From CAYSDH01 sp964429805 (GTDB lineage Bacteria; Bacteroidota; Bacteroidia; Flavobacteriales_D; JABDKJ01), in assembly GCA_964429805.1 (NCBI GenBank), contig CAYSDH010000012.1, positions 1 to 60,156 of the forward strand: a stretch of 60,156 nt of DNA, given 5' to 3'. Positions 33,582 through 41,921 of this stretch are shown in pieces. A model generated the notes under the pieces. It had not been told where the DNA came from. It was given only the letters and a program-made list of their open reading frames with translations, and made no database searches. How positions within the stretch are numbered: position 1 is the first letter of the stretch; each line of letters begins with the position of its first letter. The position numbers and the translations under genes are program-made.

Positions 33582-35024
33582 TTAAGGCTTAAAGTTGACC
33601 AAGTATAGCTTATCCGTGGCTCTGGTGACGGCCGTGTATAGCCATCTCCAATAAGAGGTATCCATCATTTCTTCAGTAATGTAGCCCCTGTCAATGAAGA
33701 CTATTGGCCATTGGCCGCCCTGAGCCTTGTGACAGGTTATGGCATTTCCGTATTTCACTTGAAGCGCATTGAGCCAAGGGTCAGCGCGCATGGCTTGCTT
33801 TACTTTAGCGACAGAACCGTGGTCAGAAAGATCTTCCCTCACCTGTTCATACAGCTTATTCATTCGCTCTTCATCTAGACTCGGCCCCTCCACCGAAAGC
33901 ACATCTAAAATGACATTACACTCTATAGATGTGTCCGTGTCATAATCTACAAAGCGCAAGCCTACCGTGGCAAAGCGCAAATCGTACAGGTCTTTGTAGG
34001 ACTTCACATACTCCACCTCCGCAATGTCTCCATTGGCAATAAAGGCCTGATTGCTCTCGTCTCCCAACCAGTGATAATTGTTTTTTACGATCATCAATTG
34101 GTCACCAGTTGCTATTTCCTCTTCTAAAAAGAGCGTCCTGTTTCTGATGTGCTTGTTATAGTCATTCGCATTTTTATTAGACCGGCAGAGCACTTTGACT
34201 TGCTCAATACCCTCTCTGTCATACGCTCCTTCGAGCAATTCGAGCATCTCTTCTCCATTTATCACTCTCACATCACTCAGCGCATCAATATCAAGCGCTG
34301 ACAAGGGGCCATCATCACCTTCAATCTTATACCTGAGCGCTGTTGCCAGCTCTAAAATACCCGACCCTTCTGCCTGTCTGACCACTTGAGAGAGATGTGT
34401 ACGTGCTATTCGAAGGTCAAAGTGAAGTCTCAACGAATCGACCTCAAGCGCAGGACTTCTCTCAGAATGTACCGGAGGTAACTGCGCAGAATCACCAATC
34501 AGCAGTAGGCGACAACCTGATGAGCTGTAGATAAATTGCATAAGGTCACCGAGCAAATCTCGGCCCATCATGCCGCCAGAACTTATCATTGACGCTTCAT
34601 CAACAATAAACAGTCTATTCCTCCAGGTGTTCTCTTTTAGTGAAAAACGCATACCTCCATCGGCAGAGGGCACTCTTCTGTAGATGCTCTTATGAATGGT
34701 AAATGCGGGCATTCGGGTATATGAAGACAGGACTTTCGCGGCCCGACCGGTTGGAGCCATCAGGGCAAATCGCCATTTGCGCTCACCCATAGTCCGCACG
34801 AGCGACTGCATCAAACTAGTCTTACCTGTACCAGCAAAACCAGTCAATACAAGCGCACACCTGTCTTTATTACTCGCCAGAAACCGACTCAAAACGACCA
34901 TTGCTTGCTGCTGCGTTTCCGTTGCTTGGAAAGGCAGATTGCGTTCCAATGAATGCAATAATTCCTTCGTTCTTTTATTGGATTCGCCTGATGTGCTAAT
35001 CGCCCTGTTCATAGGTCTTGGCAA
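33582..35024 (-). CDS. RecD/Dda-like superfamily 1 DNA helicase (AAA ATPase)
   Basis: 480 residues. Walker A is GFAGTGKTSLM, Walker B LFIVDEASMIS, followed by LIGDSAQLPPV (motif III), a VRQAEGSG block and a C-terminal UvrD-like motif VKYGNAITCHKAQGGQWPIVFID. This is the stand-alone RecD-like helicase common in Flavobacteriia, acting 5'-3' on DNA in relatives. The N-terminal RecD2 HHH/RecB-like extension is absent. It lies upstream of, and divergent from, the DUF3822 block. Confidence 0.9.
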   Translation of the reverse strand: MPRPMNRAISTSGESNKRTKELLHSLERNLPFQATETQQQAMVVLSRFLASNKDRCALVLTGFAGTGKTSLMQSLVRTMGERKWRFALMAPTGRAAKVLSSYTRMPAFTIHKSIYRRVPSADGGMRFSLKENTWRNRLFIVDEASMISSGGMMGRDLLGDLMQFIYSSSGCRLLLIGDSAQLPPVHSERSPALEVDSLRLHFDLRIARTHLSQVVRQAEGSGILELATALRYKIEGDDGPLSALDIDALSDVRVINGEEMLELLEGAYDREGIEQVKVLCRSNKNANDYNKHIRNRTLFLEEEIATGDQLMIVKNNYHWLGDESNQAFIANGDIAEVEYVKSYKDLYDLRFATVGLRFVDYDTDTSIECNVILDVLSVEGPSLDEERMNKLYEQVREDLSDHGSVAKVKQAMRADPWLNALQVKYGNAITCHKAQGGQWPIVFIDRGYITEEMMDTSYWRWLYTAVTRATDKLYLVNFKP

Positions 35025-35061
35025 AGTAAGTGCTATGTTTCAGCATTAGAGGTGAAAATTG

Positions 35062-35069
35062 TAAGTTTG
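35062..35069 (+). promoter_or_regulatory. -7 promoter box TAAGTTTG
   Basis: Exact TAnnTTTG match 25 bases before the ATG at 35095, heading the gene block that runs to coaD. Confidence 0.5.
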
Positions 35070-35094
35070 TCAACCATCGAAAATCGGTGTAATT

Positions 35095-35937
35095 ATGGAA
35101 AAAGCCTTCAGAGTAGTCGGAAAATTTTGGTTCCCAGTAACCTGTATCATTTTTGGTATCATCTTTTTAATCAAAGGCTCGGGACAGTCTAGTGAATACA
35201 TGATCGCATCTGCTGCGGTCTTGCTGATAGGACTTTTGTCACTGTTATTCCTTGTAGACATGATTAAGAAGAAGGTGCTTCTCATATTCACTTTCTTGTT
35301 TTTGGGAGCGTCAGCGTGCTTTGCCTACCTAAACTACAAGTCTATAGATGGTACGATGAAGCTTATGGCTGAGAAAAAATTAGTCAAAGCACAAGTGATT
35401 CAAGGACTTAAGGATATGCGAACTGCCCAGTTGGCATACATGGAGGCCAATGGCGTCTACACTGAAAACCTTGATGAGTTGACTCAATTTGTCAAGAGCG
35501 GAACCATTCCAGTTTTGAAGAAGATTGGTACTATTCCAGATTCTATTGGAACTGAAGAAATGGCTAGAGAAGCTGGATTAATCATCAAAATGCCAGCAGG
35601 TATGACTGATGAGCAGGTGCTCGCCAAAGGATTGATTGTGAGAGACACTGTGCAGATATCTGTGATGCAGTCTAAGTTTGAGAGTGAAATAGCACTCAAG
35701 AAGAGAAAGTTCCCATTTGATTTGAGCAAGATGATTTATGTGCCGAGAGACGGTGCAAAGTGGACTGTAAAGACAGGTAAGCTAACTACAGGTGGTGTTG
35801 AAAAGCCATTCTTACTGATACAAGATCCAGTAACGAAAACGGATGAAGCAACAGGTGGACCATTTTACGGTGGTGCAGCAATGGCCGTAGGTTCTACCGA
35901 AGAAGCTCATACCAATGGTAACTGGAAAGAGGACTGA
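35095..35937 (+). CDS. Conserved-type membrane protein of unknown function, heads the DUF3822-rsmD-coaD block
   Basis: 280 residues. Three hydrophobic helices at about 10-28, 35-60 and 60-82. The following segment QGLKDMRTAQLAYMEANGVYTENLDELTQFV resembles the post-helix part of pseudopilins, where a substrate-exposed domain follows a hydrophobic helix, but the N-terminus is not a prepilin signal. The C-terminal 130 residues face, by inference, the periplasm. I do not recognise a named family. It overlaps the DUF3822 gene by 23 bases, so the two are likely co-translated. Confidence 0.72.
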   Translation: MEKAFRVVGKFWFPVTCIIFGIIFLIKGSGQSSEYMIASAAVLLIGLLSLLFLVDMIKKKVLLIFTFLFLGASACFAYLNYKSIDGTMKLMAEKKLVKAQVIQGLKDMRTAQLAYMEANGVYTENLDELTQFVKSGTIPVLKKIGTIPDSIGTEEMAREAGLIIKMPAGMTDEQVLAKGLIVRDTVQISVMQSKFESEIALKKRKFPFDLSKMIYVPRDGAKWTVKTGKLTTGGVEKPFLLIQDPVTKTDEATGGPFYGGAAMAVGSTEEAHTNGNWKED

Positions 35938-36751
35938 AGCCATATTGGCTAATCTGAAAGGACTTCACCTTCCGAGCTGTCATCTTGCCATCAATATGGT
36001 AGACGGCTATTTCTCATACCTTATCACTGATGTCAATACCAAAAGGCATCTAAAAAAAGCCAGATTAGAATTTGACTTTGAAGACCTTGACGGCATTTTA
36101 AGCGGCCTGTCTTCAGGCGAACCGTTTCGGTCAGTTTCCTACAGTTCGCTGACCTATGAGCGGACCATCATACCTGATGGACTCTTTAAAGAATCTCGCT
36201 GTCGTGAATATCTCGATGTGCTCTATGACTTAAATCATGGACACACCGTTACTCATGAACCTTTAGGGAGCATGGACTGCCAGATGGTCTATACTGAAGA
36301 ACTCGAAATCAGAGACCTGTGTATTTCTCATTTTCCAACTATCAAGTTTCATCACGGAGCGAGCATACTTCTCGAGTCTATGGTGAGAGAAAATCAGTTT
36401 GAAGGAGCGCCACATGTGCTCATACACACGAGAGAGAACATTGCTGAGATAATGATTGTCATGGCCAAGAAGCCGATGTTTTTTAACTCATTTGACATTC
36501 AAAACGAGACGGATCTGTGTTACCACCTGCTGCACACATTAGAAGTGTCTAACATAGACTATCAGCATGCGGAAGTGTCTATGGGCGGTAACATAAGCAG
36601 CAAAGATTCTGCGTTTAAACTAATCCAGTCATACTGCCCGAAGTTGAAGATGATCAACTTTAAAGGCACACTCCCCGGCCTCAGGCACCTCTCTGAAGAT
36701 GAACTTGGGCGCGATGCAGTGCTCATTAACCAGTATCAATGCGGATTATAA
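35915..36751 (+). CDS. DUF3822 family protein
   Basis: 278 residues. The sequence order (N-terminal LHLPSCHLAINMVDGYFSYLITD, central FPTIKFHHGASILLESM, C-terminal INFKGTLPGLRHL) and the position immediately before rsmD and coaD identify the flavobacterial DUF3822 protein, which looks like an actin-like ATPase-fold relative but whose role is unknown. It overlaps the preceding gene by 23 bases and rsmD by 13 bases. An internal ATG at codon 28 is an alternative start. Confidence 0.82.
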   Translation: MVTGKRTEAILANLKGLHLPSCHLAINMVDGYFSYLITDVNTKRHLKKARLEFDFEDLDGILSGLSSGEPFRSVSYSSLTYERTIIPDGLFKESRCREYLDVLYDLNHGHTVTHEPLGSMDCQMVYTEELEIRDLCISHFPTIKFHHGASILLESMVRENQFEGAPHVLIHTRENIAEIMIVMAKKPMFFNSFDIQNETDLCYHLLHTLEVSNIDYQHAEVSMGGNISSKDSAFKLIQSYCPKLKMINFKGTLPGLRHLSEDELGRDAVLINQYQCGL

Positions 36752-37284
36752 GCGGCCGATTTCGTGGCAAGAAGTTAAGACCACCGTCAAACCTGACCCT
36801 AAGACCTACCACTGACTTTGCCAAAGAGAGCCTGTTTAATCTGCTCCAAAATAAAATTGAGTTGGAAGGAATTCACTTTCTAGACCTTTTTGCTGGCACA
36901 GGCAACATCAGCTACGAGCTAATCTCAAGAGGTGCCGGAAGCGGATTCTGCGTAGACATCTCTCTGGCTTCTCACAAGTTTAGGCAGCGCATGATTAAAG
37001 AGCTGGACTGCCGAGAGTTAAAGTCTATCAAGACTGAGGCGTTTAGGTTTGTAAGAAACATGGATGATCGCTTTGACTTCATCTTTGCAGACCCGCCTTA
37101 TGACATGGAAGACCTGCCAAAACTTCCTCAAGCGATATTCACCTCTGGCCTGTTGAAACCGGACGGATTAATGGTAATCGAACATCCTGAGAACCATACC
37201 TTTGATGACAGCGAAGGATTTGTCGAGCAGCGAAATTATGGTCGAGTCAACTTTTCCTTCTTCACTCTGAATTCGGAAGAATGA
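36739..37284 (+). CDS. rsmD: 16S rRNA (guanine966-N2)-methyltransferase
   Basis: 181 residues. RsmD features: MRIISGRFRGKKLRPP start, LRPTTDFAKESLFNLL, the SAM loop FLDLFAGTGNISYEL and the catalytic FADPPYDM. It methylates N2 of G966 in 16S rRNA during 30S assembly. It overlaps DUF3822 by 13 bases and coaD by 4 bases, as is usual for this operon. Confidence 0.96.
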   Translation: MRIISGRFRGKKLRPPSNLTLRPTTDFAKESLFNLLQNKIELEGIHFLDLFAGTGNISYELISRGAGSGFCVDISLASHKFRQRMIKELDCRELKSIKTEAFRFVRNMDDRFDFIFADPPYDMEDLPKLPQAIFTSGLLKPDGLMVIEHPENHTFDDSEGFVEQRNYGRVNFSFFTLNSEE

Positions 37285-37742
37285 AAGTCGCAGTTTTCCC
37301 AGGATCATTTGACCCTTTTACTAAAGGACATGAGTCTGTGGTGTCAAGAGGCGCTGACCTCTTTGACAAGGTTATTATTGCCATTGGCACCAATACTTCA
37401 AAAAAGTACTTCTTTGACCTAGAGCAAAGAACCGCAATGATTAACAGCGTGTTTGCCAATCAACCGAAAGTTGAAGTCCACAGCTTTGAGGGCCTAACGG
37501 TAGACTTTTGCAAGAAAATAGGCGCAACATACATTCTACGCGGACTGAGAGACAGTGGCGATTTTAGCTATGAAAAGCGCATAGCCGTCATGAACCAGTC
37601 CATGAATGACGGTCTTGAGACCATCTTTTTACTCACAGACCCCGCTTTAGCTGGTATCAGCTCCACAATTTTGCGCGAAATACTGCGTAATAATGGGGAT
37701 ATCAGTCCTTTTGTTCCGCTTGGAATGAAAATTGAGTTCTAG
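37281..37742 (+). CDS. coaD: Phosphopantetheine adenylyltransferase
   Basis: 153 residues, standard length. It transfers AMP to 4'-phosphopantetheine in coenzyme A synthesis. Nucleotidyltransferase motifs: VFPGSFDPFTKGHESVV (T-x-G-H), RGLRDSGDFSYEKRIAVMN, and GISSTILREIL. The ATG overlaps the rsmD stop by 4 bases, which fixes the start. Confidence 0.97.
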   Translation: MKVAVFPGSFDPFTKGHESVVSRGADLFDKVIIAIGTNTSKKYFFDLEQRTAMINSVFANQPKVEVHSFEGLTVDFCKKIGATYILRGLRDSGDFSYEKRIAVMNQSMNDGLETIFLLTDPALAGISSTILREILRNNGDISPFVPLGMKIEF

Positions 37743-37761
37743 TCAATAGATCACTTCATTA

Positions 37762-39267
37762 ATGAGATTAGTTTCGTTTGTATTCTTGCTATTCATTGGT
37801 GCCACATCAATGGCCGAGACGGTAAGCATCACTGGCACTGCAATGGACTTTGCAGGAAAAAAAATAGTACTGCTCACTTATACCGATCACTTTTCTAAAA
37901 ATCTAGCGTTTCTGCAAGAAACCATGATTGCTGATGATGGACTGTTTGAGCTAACACTAGAAGCCAATCAAGTGAAGCTCTACCGACTCGAATGTGACAA
38001 AGTACATGCACACCTGTATGCCGAGCCGGGTCGCTCATATACCATCAACTTCTTAGTTCCTGCTCAAGGTCTGCCGCGAAATTTTGCGGCCAAGACCAAG
38101 ACCGACATTTCTTTTGTAGACCTTGACGAAGCAGATATTAATAATCAGATCTCCACTTTCAACACCTTCTATGACGACTACTTTGAAGAGCACTATGAAG
38201 AGATTAGAGAAATAGCTCACCCTGTAGCTCGAGGTGAAATGGAGGGTGAAGAATTGCCCGGAAAAGGCAAAGAACAGTTGTTCAGAGAGTTTTTCTCCAA
38301 GTTTGAGCACGTGGCTAAAGAAAAATTTCCTTCTACCAGTAGCGCCTTTTTTAATGAGCATGTGAATGCCGTTTTTGCCAAACTCAATCTCATAAACCTT
38401 GGCCTCTCAAGAGGAAGCAAAGCGCGGGCGCGACTCGGTGAGGTGTATGACACGTATCTGAATGGCCATCAACTCAATCTGAATAATCCAGAGCAAGTCG
38501 TTTTTCTAGGTGAGTACTTTCGTCAGTGCCGGTCATTGCTGATTTTCTCGCCAGAGCGAGAGTTTTTAAAGGCCTTTGGCAAGTCAGGCAACAAGACTCA
38601 AATCATGTCCACCATAGAGGAAGACAGCCTACTGCGCGACACTCGACTCAAGAGTATTTTTGCCATAGAAACTGTCATGACACTGTGGAGTGAAGCTCGA
38701 TATGACAAGCAGAGCCTCTCCAACATCTTAAAAGAATTTGCGCTTGATGAGGATGAGATGACAAGTGCGCTAGCGCATAATGTGCGCGTAAAGTCTATCC
38801 GCCATCAAAAAGGTTTTGAGGCGCAGGCATTCAAATTGCGTGATGTGCATAATGAGTGGCACAGTCTCAGCGACTTTCAAGGTAAACCTATCTGCCTCGG
38901 GTTTTGGACTACATGGAGCAGGTCCTGTCAAAAAGAATTGGCCATGATAGACCAACTCGAAGAAAAGTATGGGAAAGAGATTCAGTTTATTATGATCTGC
39001 CTTGACGACAAAAAAGAGGACATGGACACTTTTTTGAGGGACCAGTCAAGTGCAAAAGGTCTACATCTTTACGGAGGAGATGACTTTACTTTAAAATCAG
39101 AATATGAAGTAATCGCATTGCCAACTTTCTATATTATAGATAACAAAGGGGACTATGAGTACGTACACTGTCCTAGACCCAGTGAAGGATTAGAAAACCA
39201 ACTGGCAGAGGTTATGAAAAAACTGTCTGTGCGTGAAGGATTCACACCTGGTCAAAAACGAAACTAA
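37762..39267 (+). CDS. TlpA-like thioredoxin-fold protein with one active-site Cys replaced
   Basis: 501 residues. Signal peptide ends near TSMA (18). About residues 20-100 resemble the DUF4369-type domain often fused to Bacteroidota thioredoxins, then a long helical middle region, then a TlpA/AhpC-like domain from about 355: LSDFQGKPICLGFWTTWSRSCQKELAMID, with IALPTFYIIDNKGDY carrying the cis-Pro. The usual W-C-x-x-C is W-S-R-S-C, so the nucleophilic first Cys is Ser. It may not carry out normal disulfide exchange. It starts 19 bases after coaD, with no obvious promoter between. Confidence 0.85.
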   Translation: MRLVSFVFLLFIGATSMAETVSITGTAMDFAGKKIVLLTYTDHFSKNLAFLQETMIADDGLFELTLEANQVKLYRLECDKVHAHLYAEPGRSYTINFLVPAQGLPRNFAAKTKTDISFVDLDEADINNQISTFNTFYDDYFEEHYEEIREIAHPVARGEMEGEELPGKGKEQLFREFFSKFEHVAKEKFPSTSSAFFNEHVNAVFAKLNLINLGLSRGSKARARLGEVYDTYLNGHQLNLNNPEQVVFLGEYFRQCRSLLIFSPEREFLKAFGKSGNKTQIMSTIEEDSLLRDTRLKSIFAIETVMTLWSEARYDKQSLSNILKEFALDEDEMTSALAHNVRVKSIRHQKGFEAQAFKLRDVHNEWHSLSDFQGKPICLGFWTTWSRSCQKELAMIDQLEEKYGKEIQFIMICLDDKKEDMDTFLRDQSSAKGLHLYGGDDFTLKSEYEVIALPTFYIIDNKGDYEYVHCPRPSEGLENQLAEVMKKLSVREGFTPGQKRN

Positions 39268-39381
39268 CTGTTAAATAAGTGGCTCGGAAATTGCTCAAGG
39301 TTATGTTAGAGGTTCTATCCAAAAACGTAATTTTCCTCAAGAACCAGCCATAGACTTTACACTGAAATTGAAATCACTGAA

Positions 39382-40974
39382 ATGAGAAATATCATTCTAC
39401 TTTGCCTTGTAGGCATTCTGTCTCTGCCACATACTCTTGCGGCTCAATCTCAAGACTACAACCTCGAGACGTTCACTACCCTACTCTATCAGATTAATGA
39501 GATGTATGTGGACTCTGTCAATAATGACAAGTTGCTGGAAGATGCCATGGTGGGCATGCTGGAGAAGCTAGACCCGCACTCGGTCTACATTCCTGCTGAC
39601 GAAGTAAAGCGGATGAACGAACCACTAAAAGGAAACTTTGATGGTGTCGGTATACAGTTTAACATACTTAAGGATACCATATTTGTTGTGTCACCAATTT
39701 CAGGTGGGCCTTCAGAAAAAGTGGGCATCATGGCTGGTGACCGCATAGTGACTATTGACGGTGAAAACTGGGGAGGTGTTGGCATCAAAAATTCTGATGT
39801 GACGCGACTACTTAAAGGTCCAAAGGGAACTGTGGTAGAAGTTGGTGTGCTGCGCAGAGGAACGAAGAAACTGATCGACTTTGAAATCACACGAGACAAG
39901 ATTCCACTCTACTCTGTCGATGCCTATTTCATGGCCGATCCACAAACCGGATACATCAAGGTAAACCGATTTGCTGCCACAACTATGCAAGAGTTTAGAG
40001 AGGGCATAACAGCGCTCAAAGCCAAAGGAATGAAGAATCTCATATTGGATCTTCAAGGAAATGGAGGAGGATATCTCCGCACGGCCATAGCCATGGCAGA
40101 TGAGTTTTTGTCTGAAGGTGAGTTGCTTGTCTATACAGAAGGAAGAGCCTATCCAAAAAACGAGACGTTTGCCACCAATCGAGGTGATTTTGAAAAAGGA
40201 AAACTTGCTATACTCATTGATGAGGGTTCTGCCTCAGCGAGTGAGATAGTCAGTGGAGCGGTTCAAGACTGGGACCGTGGAGTGATTATAGGTCGTAGAT
40301 CATTTGGAAAAGGACTAGTCCAAAAACCAGTGAGCCTGCCTAATGGATCGATGGTCAGGCTTACAACTCAAGAGTACTTCACCCCTGCCGGAAGATGTAT
40401 CCAAAAGCCATATGACGAAGGAAAAGACGCCTATCTCAAAGAAAAATCTGAACGATACGAAAAAGGAGAACTCATGTCTCTGGATAATATGGAGCTGCCA
40501 GACTCGCTCAAATTCTACACGAAAAGAAACAAACGAGTAGTCTATGGAGCGGGAGGAATTATCCCAGATGTCTTTGTACCACTTGACACTTCGTTTAGCT
40601 CAGACTACTACACTGACGTGATAAGAAAAGGAATTATGAATGCATTTGTGCTCAACTACAGCAACCAGCACAGAGAAAAGTTAATTGCTCAATATCCAAA
40701 CGTAGATGCTTTTGTGTCTGATTTCAATGTTGACAAAGACTTGCTGAAGGAATTTTTTGCTTACTCGGCCAAAGAGGAAGTTCCAAAGGTGGATAAAGAC
40801 TATCAAACGAGTCAACTGTTTATCGACACGAGAATTAAAGCGCTGATAGCAAGAAACTTATACAACACTTCGGCCTTTTACCAGGTGATTAACCCTATCC
40901 TTCCGGCATATAAAAAGGCCATGGACGTGATGAGTGACGACACCTTTAAGCGATTGAAGCTTGTACAGAATTAA
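39382..40974 (+). CDS. S41-family C-terminal processing peptidase (CtpA-like)
   Basis: 530 residues. Signal peptide ends LAAQ. An N-terminal helical region with MLEKLDPHSVYIP leads to a PDZ domain (FDGVGIQFNI... VGIMAGDRIVTIDG), then the tail-specific protease core with LILDLQGNGGGYLRTA, the Ser in EGSASASEIVSGAVQDW and the Lys of the Ser/Lys dyad in GRRSFGKGLVQ. It acts in the periplasm on C-terminal tails of envelope proteins. Terminal about 120 residues form the helical extension common in Bacteroidota CtpA. Confidence 0.94.
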   Translation: MRNIILLCLVGILSLPHTLAAQSQDYNLETFTTLLYQINEMYVDSVNNDKLLEDAMVGMLEKLDPHSVYIPADEVKRMNEPLKGNFDGVGIQFNILKDTIFVVSPISGGPSEKVGIMAGDRIVTIDGENWGGVGIKNSDVTRLLKGPKGTVVEVGVLRRGTKKLIDFEITRDKIPLYSVDAYFMADPQTGYIKVNRFAATTMQEFREGITALKAKGMKNLILDLQGNGGGYLRTAIAMADEFLSEGELLVYTEGRAYPKNETFATNRGDFEKGKLAILIDEGSASASEIVSGAVQDWDRGVIIGRRSFGKGLVQKPVSLPNGSMVRLTTQEYFTPAGRCIQKPYDEGKDAYLKEKSERYEKGELMSLDNMELPDSLKFYTKRNKRVVYGAGGIIPDVFVPLDTSFSSDYYTDVIRKGIMNAFVLNYSNQHREKLIAQYPNVDAFVSDFNVDKDLLKEFFAYSAKEEVPKVDKDYQTSQLFIDTRIKALIARNLYNTSAFYQVINPILPAYKKAMDVMSDDTFKRLKLVQN

Positions 40975-41028
40975 CGATTGACGGTTAAATACTTGTTAAT
41001 GCCTTATAGGAGTAGGATTGGCTTTTGT

Positions 41029-41036
41029 TAGCTTTG
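41029..41036 (+). promoter_or_regulatory. -7 promoter box TAGCTTTG before the DUF1573 gene
   Basis: Exact TAnnTTTG match 27 bases before the chosen ATG 41064. It lies inside the longer reading frame (from 41025), which supports the later start. Confidence 0.55.
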
Positions 41037-41063
41037 CTCCACGAATCAGAAAACATTCATACA

Positions 41064-41612
41064 ATGAGTAATACAGGGAAGATAGGATTGATGGCGGTTA
41101 TAGCCGGTTTATTGGCCTTCGCGGGTTGGAAAGTGTACAGTGACTCTTCAGGAACTAGCACAAGTAACGCATCGACTATCAATGCAAGTTCATCTACGCC
41201 AGCGAGTTCTACTCCTGCGAGTAATTTGAACATTGACGCGAAGAACGCAGCAGCTAATGCTACAAAGACTCCTACAATCACAGGACCGTTAACGGTGGTG
41301 AGTTTTGCAAACATGGAGCATGACTTTGGTAAAATTGATCAGCAAACTGAAAATGAGCACATTTTCAAGTTTACAAACACAGGAACTGAGCCACTGATTA
41401 TTTCAGCTGCGAAAGGAAGCTGTGGATGTACAGTGCCTCAATACCCGAAGGAGCCAATTCCTCCAGGAGAAGAAGGTGAGATCAAGGTGGTATACAAGCC
41501 AGGTAAGCAGAAAAACAAGCAGACGAAGCGAGTGACTGTAACTGCCAACACTGAGCCAGAGCAAACAGTGCTCAAGATTACTGCTGAAGTACAAGAGCTG
41601 CCAGAAGGCTGA
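41064..41612 (+). CDS. DUF1573 domain protein, envelope-anchored
   Basis: 182 residues from ATG 41064. An N-terminal hydrophobic segment (IGLMAVIAGLLAFAGWKVY) is followed by a Ser/Thr/Ala-rich linker (about 26-65) and a DUF1573 immunoglobulin-like domain: FANMEHDFGKIDQQTENEHIFKFTN, then GSCGCTVPQYPKEPI and YKPGKQKNK. DUF1573 proteins are abundant in Bacteroidota envelopes; function is not established. The signal may stay as a membrane anchor because no clear cleavage site is seen. Strong terminator follows. Confidence 0.85.
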   Translation: MSNTGKIGLMAVIAGLLAFAGWKVYSDSSGTSTSNASTINASSSTPASSTPASNLNIDAKNAAANATKTPTITGPLTVVSFANMEHDFGKIDQQTENEHIFKFTNTGTEPLIISAAKGSCGCTVPQYPKEPIPPGEEGEIKVVYKPGKQKNKQTKRVTVTANTEPEQTVLKITAEVQELPEG

Positions 41613-41630
41613 TCTACCTCAGAATATATT

Positions 41631-41666
41631 AAAAGAAAAAGGGCCGAATAATTCGGCCCTTTTTTA
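41631..41666. terminator. Bidirectional intrinsic terminator
   Basis: GGGCCGAA-TAA-TTCGGCCC, an 8-pair stem with A-run before and T-run after, between the DUF1573 gene (ends 41612) and convergent phhB (ends 41689). Confidence 0.9.
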
Positions 41667-41688
41667 ATGCGTTAACTTTTTCCAATAG

Positions 41689-41919
41689 TCAGATGAGGCC
41701 ATCAATTCGTGAGGCTAAATCTCTGTCCATATCAGTCACCTTACCACCTTGGTCATGCGTACTCAATTCTATTCTCACTTTGTTGTAGACATTTGTCCAG
41801 TAAGGATGATGATTCATCTTTTCTGACTCAATTGCCACTCGTGTCATAAAGGCAAAGGCCGCAGAAAAGTCTCTAAACTCAAACTCTCTGACGAGTTTGT
41901 CATTCTCTTCGCTCCACAT
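41689..41919 (-). CDS. phhB: Pterin-4a-carbinolamine dehydratase
   Basis: 76 residues, slightly shorter than the usual 95-110 at the N-terminus but complete in the core: F.FRDFSAAFAFMTRVAIESEKMNHHPYWTNVYNKVRIELSTHDQGG with the active-site HHP motif. It dehydrates 4a-hydroxy-tetrahydrobiopterin and supports aromatic amino-acid hydroxylation. It starts 2 bases after the S46 peptidase stop and is probably translated from the same message. A phenylalanine hydroxylase is not in the window. Confidence 0.92.
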   Translation of the reverse strand: MWSEENDKLVREFEFRDFSAAFAFMTRVAIESEKMNHHPYWTNVYNKVRIELSTHDQGGKVTDMDRDLASRIDGLI

Positions 41920-41921
41920 AC

